DNA from: Plantago major
Taxonomy: Eukaryota; Streptophyta; Magnoliopsida; Lamiales; Plantaginaceae
DNA length: 64,000 nt
NCBI GenBank assembly: GCA_026545765.1
Contig: CM048841.1
Coordinates: 64,927,354-64,991,353, forward strand
Direction: 5' to 3'
Shown here in pieces: positions 55,951-64,000 of the stretch. Numbering within the stretch: position 1 is the first letter of the stretch; each line of letters starts with the position of its first letter. A program made the translations under genes and the position numbers. Under the pieces are notes generated by a model. That model was not told the DNA's origin. It saw only the letters and a program-made list of their open reading frames with translations, and made no database searches.

Positions 55951-58900
55951 GGACTAAAGCACAATGGCTATTTGATAGTGGATGCGAAAGCACATGACAG
56001 AGACAAAGCAACTGTTGATTACAAAGCTTGCAACACGTGACCGGATATCAGATTTGTTGGAGGAGAATTAAATCCCTCTCTGGGATTTGGCAACGTCAAA
56101 TTAGGGACTTTAACAATCACTGACGTATTACATGTTAAGGATTTGAAATATAATCTATTTAGCATGAGCCAGTTTGCAGACAAGGGTTTTACTATAAAAT
56201 TCAAAGCTAAATACTGCAAACTAATTGACAATGAGTCAAAGCAGACAGTCTTAGTTGGTCGGCGGAAAGGCAGTCTTTATGTTGCCGATTGGGCATCTGC
56301 CACAACTGAAGAATGTCTCATGGTGAGTCAATCCGGTCACACAGAAGAGCACTGGTTATGGCACAAAAGAATGAGTCACTTGAACTTCAATACTCTGAAC
56401 AGACTTGTTAAGAAAGAGTTAGTGGTTGGCCTTCCCAGAACATCTTTCAGGAAGGATGGTATCTGTTCTGCCTGTCAGATGGGGAAACAATCTAAGATCT
56501 CTTTCAAGTCCAAAATCAGACACTCTAGTGTTAGACCTCTACAACTTTTACACATGGATCTTTTTGAATCATCTGTAACTAGTTATGCAGGAAAGAAGTA
56601 TGGTCTAGTTGTTGTAGATGACTTCTCAAGATTCACTTGGGTTGTCTTTCTGAAACACAAATCTGATGCCAGGGTGGAGATACCAAACTTGCTGAAAAAG
56701 CTTGAAGTCATGAAAAATGACAAGGTATCTGCAAACTGAGTTTGTCAACCAGTACATAAAGGAGTTTTGTACCTGCAAAGGTATACAACACCAACTTTCC
56801 TCTGTAAGAACACCTCAACAAAATGGTGTTGCAGAAAGGAAAAACAGAACCCTTAAGGAAGTTGCAAGGACAATGCTAGCAGACACTGAAATAAGTGAAA
56901 TTTATTGGGTTGAAGCTGTAAACACAGCTTGCTACACTCAAAACAGATGCTTGATAAACAAACACCATGACAAGACCCCCTATGAAATCTTGGTTGGTAG
57001 ACCCCCTAATATCAAACATCTGAGAGTATTTGGTTGTAGATGTTTTGTTCTAAACAATGGGAAAGATTATCTGAGAACATTTCAACCAAAGGCAGATGAA
57101 GGTGTATTTCTTGGTTATTCCACAAACAAAGAAAGCTACAGAGTTTACAACAAAAGAACAAAGAAAATTGAAGAATCAATTCATGTTGTATTCTATGAAG
57201 GAAATAAGAAAACACCTCCTATTGATGAAATCTCAGAAATGTTCAAAGAACTATTACTGAGGGATCCTAAAGAAGAATCCTCAGAAAGGAGAAACATCAT
57301 TATGGAAAGTGAGGATGACTCTGACGTAGAAAAGCTTGAAATGCCTAGTAACAACAAGATGACTCACAGACATGATGAAGAATTTCCTATGAGTCTTCCA
57401 GAAATGGAAAAGGTTACTGAGAACCTTCATCATGAAGAGGTATCTGAAAATAAGACTGCTGAAATGCAAGTTCCAGATATCTCTAACACTGAAAAAGTGT
57501 CAGATATCCATGACATTTCCCATATGTCAGATATCTCAGATACTGAAAAAGTATCAAATCAAAATCTTAGTGATTCACATACAAATCACTTGGATATTGA
57601 TCCGACTAGCACTAAACCTATGATGAGATGGATCAAAGATCATCCTGCAAAGGATGTAATTGGACCAATTAATCAAGGTGTTAGGACTAGGAGAGCAATA
57701 GCTGAAAATGCTAATTCTCTTTTTGGATGTTTCATCTCAAATATTGAACCTAAAAATATAGAAGAAGCACTAGGAGACCAAGACTGGATCTCTGCAATGC
57801 AAGAAGAGTTGGATCAATTTGAGAGAAACAAAGTCTGGAAACTAGTTCCATTTATAGAAGGAATATCTGTGATTGGAACTAAATGGGTTTTCAGAAACAA
57901 GATGAATGAATCTGGTGAAATAACCAGAAACAAAGCAAGATTGGTTGCCAAGAGATTTACCCAGACTGAAGGATTAGACTTTGACGAGTCATATGCACCA
58001 GTTGCCAGATTGGATGCAATAAGACTCTTTCTAGCCTTTGCAGCTCATAAAGATTTCAAAGTTTATCAGATGGATGTCAAAAGTGCATTCTTAAACGGTG
58101 AACTTGCAGAAGAAGTTTATCTTGAGCAACCACCTGGCTTTGAAGTTTCCTCAGAAAGTAAAATGGTCTATAAACTACAGAAAGCTCTGTATGGACTAAA
58201 ACAGGCTCCAAGAGCATGGTATGACACTTTGGCCAAATACCTTCTGGAAAGTGGTTTCAAGAAAGGTGAAGTTGATAAAACTTTATTTACCTTAAATCAT
58301 GACGGGAAACTACTCTTAGTTCAAGTATATGTTGATGACATCATATTTGGATCTAAGGACAAGCGTCTTTGTAATGACTTTGCAAATCTCATGAAAAGCA
58401 AGTTTGAGATGAGCATGATGGGAGAAATGAATTATTTCATAGGATTGCAAGTCAAGCAACTCAATGATGGAATATTCATTAGTCAAACAAAGCATGCGAA
58501 AGATATGCTCACAAAATTCAATCTTAAGCCTTCTGAAAAGAATGCTAAGATACCTATGAGCATTGGAACCAAAATGACCTATACTGAATCAGATAAAAGT
58601 GTTGAAGAACATAAGTATAGGAAATTGATAGGTTCACTACTTTACCTCACTGCAAGTAGACCTGATATTCAATATGCCGTTGGAGTATGTGCTAGATTTC
58701 AGACAAATCCAATGCAAACACACTACAACATTGCTATGAAAATATTAAGGTATGTAAAGGGTACAGTAGATGTAGGATTGTGGTATCCTAAAGAAAGTGG
58801 ATTGAGTTTAGCTGGGTACTCAGACGCTGATTATGCTGGATCACTGCTTGATAGGAAAAGCACCTCAGGAACTTGCTAGTTTCTAGGTACTAGACTTATC

Positions 58901-59281
58901 TCATGGTTTAGCAAGAAGCAAAACTCAATTGCAACTTCTACCACAGAGGCTGAATATATTGCTGCTGGTTGTTGTGCAACACAAATTCTGTGGATACAAC
59001 AACAACTTAAAGACTATGGACTCGATGAGAAGAAAACTCCCATTTTCTGTGACAACACAAGTGCTATTGCGATTACACAGAATCCTAAATTTCATGCCAG
59101 AACAAAGCACATTGATGTTAGACATCACTTCATCAGAGACCATGTTGAAAAGGGCAATATAGAGATATTCAAGATTGGCACTGAAGACCAACTTGCAGAT
59201 ATCTTCACTAAGCCACTACAAGAAAGTAGATTCTTAGCCTTAAGACATAGTCTTGGACTAATGGAACTACCAATGAACTGA
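55951..59281 (+). pseudogene. pol: Sirevirus pol: protease, integrase, reverse transcriptase, RNase H
   Basis: A protease active-site DSG is seen near 55974, disrupted. From 56143 the pre-integrase zinc region (LWHKRMSH, CSACQMGK) and integrase core follow. The piece with the second catalytic Asp is missing at about 56720-56740, where the frame also changes; the third residue is present in [13 protein letters not shown]. Reverse transcriptase is well kept ([26 protein letters not shown] at ~58330). RNase H follows ([25 protein letters not shown]), with an in-frame TAG at 58877-58879. It ends at 59281. The integrase gap and stops mean it cannot move on its own. Confidence 0.88.
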
Positions 59282-60081
59282 AAAAGTTCAGGTATCTGGA
59301 ACGGGCATCCAGAGAAGAGGTATCTGGAATGGGTATCCAAAGAAGAGAAAAGAGAAATCTGGAACAAGTATCCAGAAGTCAAAAGGGCTAAAAAGCAAAA
59401 AGATAGCTTAAGATCTCTGAGACGGGAACTCAGATATCTGAATCAATCTGCAAACGGAGAACACAAAGGAGAATAGTACAACTATCTGCAGTCAACTACT
59501 CTCTTGAAATTCGCATTGTTTCTATCTTGATGAAAAACTTGGAAAAATCCTAAGTATAAGACAGATTCAGATGCAAACAGTGTTCTTGGTCATACAAAGA
59601 CGCGATTCAGATAGCTAATAGCCAAAATTCATTAAATGGGCACAATTACACTTGTTGATTGTGATCATTGCTGAAGAAGCAATGGTGATCCTTGATGAAA
59701 TTAAGCGATTGATCTGTACGGTGGAAATTAATTCACAGTAAATAGTGGACTGTTGAAATTCAGACATGGGCCACTAAGCATTTAATGCCAAACTAGCTTT
59801 TGCTCACGCCTGCTTGCAAATCACAGATACGTACACACAAAATCAATTTGTATGTATTTGTCTGTTGGGATTCAACTGCTATATATATATGATTTTGGCA
59901 TAGGAAATCACTTTTGCCTAATCCGAAAACTCATCTTGCACAAAAATAGCAAATCCTTCTCTTGATTCTCTGCAAAACCTTCTACAATCTCTGCAAATCA
60001 AGATTAAGTTTTTCTGCAAAGAATTACTAAATCAAATCTCTTTTCAAACACCAATTTCAAATCCCTACACTATATAAAGAG
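59282..60081 (+). other. Spacer between pol and the extra ORF of Sirevirus copy 2
   Basis: Non-coding, 800 bp. Tandem GTATCTGGAACGGG/GTATCTGGAATGGG phrases occur at 59291-59370. It may hold the acceptor or promoter for expression of the downstream ORF, but no decisive site is visible. Confidence 0.4.
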
Positions 60082-63000
60082 ATGGCCCCTAAAAGTTCAA
60101 CCACACTGAAATCTCAATCCTCCACTGGTACTGCTGAAAAGCAAACACCAGAGTTGGTTATTGTGAACAACCGACTGGTAGGAGATTTTAATCCTGACCA
60201 TTGGACTTCAAATCATAGAATGATTTGGGGTGGTGCCATGGTTGAGGAATACCTCACGGCTGCAATAGAGAACCAAGCGATGAAGTCGATTCTTGACATG
60301 CTTGAAAAGGCACAAATCAAGGGTTTTCTATCTGCTCGCCGAAGTGGAATTTCATCACTCGATGTGTTGGAATTCTACAACAACTCTAGGATAATTTCCC
60401 GTGTTTCTGAAGGCACTGCAATAGTGTCTGTCAAAACCTCAGTCCAAGGAAAGGAAATCCTTCTGGACTTAACAACTTTCTGTAAGTTGTTTGAGTTTCA
60501 AAATCTTGGAAAGGATTTTGAAATAAACACCAAGGATGATGAACTCCTTGAAGGTGTTAAAGAACTTTACAGTGACGTGTGTGATCTTGAAAAATCAGAT
60601 ACACCCACTGAGTTCAAGCTTGCTGACATCCGAACCAGACATCTAATGGTTCACTGGGATGTACTGGCTTGCATTCTTCACAGATGCTTTGATGGTCTAC
60701 AAGGAGGTGCTGACCAGATAAGCCAAGAACGGTGGATGATGATGTTCTTGCTGAATCAACAAGACAAAAGGCTGGAAAACCCTTTTAACTGGGGAAAGTA
60801 CGCCTTTCTGAAGTTTGAGCTCAGAGAGACGGCCGAAATAGCCAACAGTAACCTACTCTACAAATATGAGTATACAAACTTGATGAAAAAGGTTACTGGG
60901 TCTCAGAAAGGTTCTAAGAAGCGAAAGTCTGAAAAGGTATCTGAAGAAAAGGTTGCGACCAAGAAGCCCAGAACTTCAAGAAAGAAGTCTGCTGGCAAAT
61001 CAGAAGACACACCTAAAGAGGTTGTCGATTCTCAGATATCTGCAGGCATTGCCGATGAACTAATAAAGGCAGATGAAATCATCAATGCTGAAAAAGAGTT
61101 ATCAACTACTGAACAAGTAGACTCAGCAAGAGAAAGTGCTTTCAGAAATGTTGCGACTAATGCAGAAAGCCTTGCTGATGAACTCATAAATGCTGCCAAA
61201 AGTGGTGAAAAACACCCAGCCCCATCTGCAGAAACTGCAGGAATAATGGACCAATCGGCCCTAATGCCGATGAGAGCTCGACAATGAAGATGATGAATGG
61301 TCATCTCTCAAGTCCTAGAAAGAACAAAGAGGGCTAAGGTTATCAAATAAAGAATGGCGGTGATAAGGTATCTGAAGAAGAACCTACATCACAGGTTGCT
61401 GAGCCTATAGCAAAGGTTGTTGGTGCAAACACATCATCAGGGAATGTTTCTCTTGCACAACTTCAAAAAGCCCTGATGAGTGGTATTTTAGTGCTGGCAG
61501 ATGCTGATGGAAATGCCACATCTAAAAATCTGGAAGAACATTCTACTGATCAATCTTCTGCTTCCAGAAAACCACAACAACCACAATCACAACAACCACA
61601 ACAACCACAAGTGGTTGATGAAATGGTAAATGAACTCCATTTCGAATTACCAGCAATACAGTATGCTGAAGAAAATCCTGCAAATGAGCAGGTTCCCCAA
61701 CTCAACGAGAGGGATCAAACTGAGATATCTCCTCAGAATGATCAACCAGGGGAGGCAACTGAGTTGCATACTCAGGAAAGGTGTGAAGTACCAGAAACTT
61801 CAAGTAAAGAAACTACACTGGGACAAGAAGACCAAAGTATAGAAAGGTCACAAGTTCCAGAGACCAATCAGCCTGAAATTGCTCAGGTAGATGACTGGTT
61901 TAACTCTTATCTTGTGAACATTTTTATACATCTTTTCTCATAAAAATTTCTTTGTTACAGGCTGAGTTAGAAATGCAGAAACAAGAGGAAGCTGAGAAGC
62001 TTGCCTCAGATACTGAAAAAGAGGTCAATTCAACCTCAACTCTTGAGAAATCTGAGCCTGTGCCACAGGTAAATGATTCTTAAAGAGAACTAATTTTTTA
62101 GTAAAAATGTTTATGTGCTCATTCATGTTAAATGTTTCTAACAGGCTCCAACTGAGAAGGAAGAAGATAAGGCAGAAATGCCAGAGACAAATCCAGAGAC
62201 CAACAAGGTTTCTGAAGAATACATCACTGAGCCTTCAAACTTGAAGGTATATGACAATCAAGTGACAAGTATTCTTCATCTTGGGTTATCTTTTATCTCT
62301 TCTAATATTCAATACTTTCTACTTACATGCTATTTCAGAAGTAGAAATGCAAGGGGATAAAGTTGCGACTTCCCCTGCATCAATGGAAATTGATGAAGCC
62401 CCCAAAGCAACATCACTCGAAAGAACACCAGAAACTGCACAAGTTTCTGAGAAAAATGAATCTGAGCTTCCTTTTGAGGAAGTAAGTAGCACATATCAGA
62501 ATTCATTAAAAGCATGTTTTTGCATAGATTCTTTCAAACTATTTCCTAAGTATTGTATTTCTCTCAGGTTCAAGAAAGAAAGGTTGCTGAGGACCAGACT
62601 TCAAAGTCTCCACCTCACAACAAGATATCTGAGACACCAATTGTCTCAGTAGTCCAAGTCCATGAGCCTGAAGTACTTACTCAGGTAATCCAGAAACTAA
62701 ACTACACTACCACTCAGATATCTACCAAAGTTTTGAAACTCATTCAAAACTCTTTCTTTCAGGCTCAAACAGGTGCAAAGCAGGTTCCCGATGATGATAA
62801 AAGGGACCTACTTCCCTTCTTCAAGGCTCAAACCCTGCCAAAGCACATTCAATGCTTCAGAAAATGGCAGAGGTTAAGGTGCTCTGATCTCTCTGAAATA
62901 TTGAGAATCACTGATCAACCAACCAGACGAGCACGAGCTCTTGACCTGGAAACATATGTCCAAGCAATGTTCCCTACAGAACAATACACAGTTGCGACTC

Positions 63001-63916
63001 TACTGCAGAAGGACTTTTCCAGAAAAGTGGTGCACAGTTTGAGACAGGCCTTTGAACAGGCAGATGGTCAGATAAGATTACAGATGGTCTTCCAGCCAGT
63101 CCTGCCCCAGACGCTGCAATTCATACCTTCTGAACAAGAAGAAGTTAATGGGCAGAAGATCACTATCCCGGACGTAATTAATCTTGTATCTGAAGATGAT
63201 GAGGAGGAAGAGATAAACGAAAATGACTTCGAACCTCCCACTGACCATCACCACCAGGGACCGGAGGAATTTCACGAAGAAATCCTACCTCATCTGCTGA
63301 AAAGCAAACTGAGAGGCAAACACAGAAATCTCCGCCTCCATCTCCTCAAAAGTCGAATCATCCATCTTCCCAACAACACAATGTCACAACACAAGTAGTT
63401 GAGGATTCTGAGGATATTGCACAAAAGATGTTAAATACTCAATCCAGATCTACTCAACTCAGACAACTGTTGGAAGAAGAACAACAGCTCCATCTTCAAC
63501 TGGAAGACCAGATAGCTAGATCCAGAGATAAGCTAGATCAACTACAAGATCAATATCTGCAAGAGATGATTGCTTACTCTGAGGTCAAAGAGCTACAGGA
63601 TGTTGTAACTGCACTCAACAAAGAACTCGATACTGAAGAAGTATCTGAAGTCAAGCATGATGCTAAGGCTGCATCATCTTCAAAAGAAGTACCATCCTCC
63701 TCCTAGAAAGGAAAGAAACCAATCTCTGAGATGGTTGCTGGACTCGATACAATCGATGAAAATGTCCAAGAGGATGAAGATCACTGGGCTGATTACTCAG
63801 ATGATGAAGAAGACAAGACTTTGGCAGAACACCGCAATGAACATTTAGCGGTTTCTCACTTGAAAAGGAAGCTGATTGCTCCTACAATATTCAGCAAACT
63901 GCCAAACGTCCCATGA
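60082..63916 (+). pseudogene. Extra ORF after pol (env-like position), split by five short introns
   Basis: The start is MAPKSSTTLKSQSS at 60082. Residues ~25-270 look like a folded domain (FNPDHWTSNHRMIWGG, RHLMVHWDVLACILHRC, NPFNWGKYAFLKF) that resembles, without proof, the putative plant transposon domain found in other retroelement ORFs. A basic KKRKSEK stretch and long Glu/Thr/Pro-rich disordered repeats (VPETN, VSE) follow. Phase-0 introns lie at 61887-61960, 62069-62144, 62247-62338, 62482-62567 and 62685-62762, between exons of 102-143 bp. The last exon (62763 on) has a second compact part and then a coiled coil (63428-63650). It is damaged: a frame change near 61285-61475, one base short in exon 4 (62339-62481), a frame change near 63250, and a TAG at 63704. 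I see no signal peptide or membrane segment, so a true envelope role is unsupported. Confidence 0.6.
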
Positions 63917-64000
63917 ATACATGAACAGGTGTCAAGTACTGACACAACTTAAAAAGGAGATATCTTCACAGAACAAGGAAGTAATTGCCTCCGTCCCCTC

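Larger units (their letters stand above)
51547..64000 (+). mobile_element. Sirevirus-type Copia element (copy 2), 5' LTR to extra ORF, runs off the window
   Basis: The layout is 5' LTR, primer-binding site, gag, pol in Copia order (protease, integrase, reverse transcriptase, RNase H), and then a long extra ORF. Copia elements with a further ORF after pol and a long LTR belong to the Sirevirus branch. It inserted into a minus-strand Copia end; ACGGG (51542-51546) should be one target duplication. The gag and pol frames carry many breaks, so this copy is not autonomous. Confidence 0.88.

Noticed and set aside
1..64000. Sirevirus copies 1 and 2 as the two ends of one giant element
   Set aside because: Copy 1 contributes a 3' end at the left and copy 2 a 5' end at the right, so their order is wrong for one element, and the LTRs differ in repeat number.

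Overview
This is a nuclear segment of a eudicot plant genome. The evidence is split genes with GT-AG introns, plant gene families, and a dense load of plant transposons (Copia, Gypsy, CACTA, LINE, SINE, Cassandra TRIM, Stowaway and Mutator-type MITEs). The species cannot be told from the sequence.

Four cellular genes are readable and look intact. On the minus strand at 14.15-14.70 kb is a small heat-shock protein of the peroxisomal 15.7 kDa type, ending in SKL. On the plus strand at 19.84-20.23 kb is a BAP31-like ER membrane protein in a single exon. On the plus strand at 23.56-25.71 kb is a nine-exon phosphopantothenate-cysteine ligase of coenzyme A synthesis (319 codons). On the plus strand at 46.37-49.41 kb is a two-exon LRR receptor-like kinase of the RKL1/RLK902 type with degenerate catalytic motifs. 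They act in unrelated processes and are not an operon-like unit.

Nearly everything else is mobile DNA. 1-3.1 kb is the 3' end of a Sirevirus-type Copia element (copy 1). 3.1-5.0 kb is the 3' end of a Gypsy element. 5.0-8.5 kb is a broken Copia pol with its 3' LTR. 8.5-9.2 kb is a Mutator-type MITE. 9.5-13 kb is the 3' end of a Gypsy element on the minus strand, interrupted by a related solo LTR with a perfect target duplication. 17.2-19.3 kb is a decayed Sirevirus LTR with another Copia LTR nested in it. 30.4-37.3 kb is an almost complete CACTA transposon with two genes. 39.3-39.7 kb is a Cassandra LTR carrying 5S rRNA-like sequence. 40.0-41.6 kb is a LINE remnant. 50.0-51.5 kb is a minus-strand Copia end with several polypurine tracts. 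51.5-64 kb is a second Sirevirus-type element (copy 2), running off the window and carrying a long, intron-split open reading frame after pol.

The signals judged most worth following are these. (1) A 17-bp inverted motif, RGTGT-N7-ACACY, occurs eleven times in one 3.5-kb Copia element, in all three codon phases and in its LTR, and recurs in related LTRs. (2) An array of short hairpins with compensating base changes lies in the Sirevirus LTR upstream of the primer-binding site. (3) The Sirevirus 3' ORF is cut by five short phase-0 introns. (4) A conserved 8-bp-stem AGGA-loop hairpin lies 17-18 nt from the LTR in two different Gypsy elements, with two covarying pairs. (5) A three-unit higher-order minisatellite lies inside a CACTA intron.
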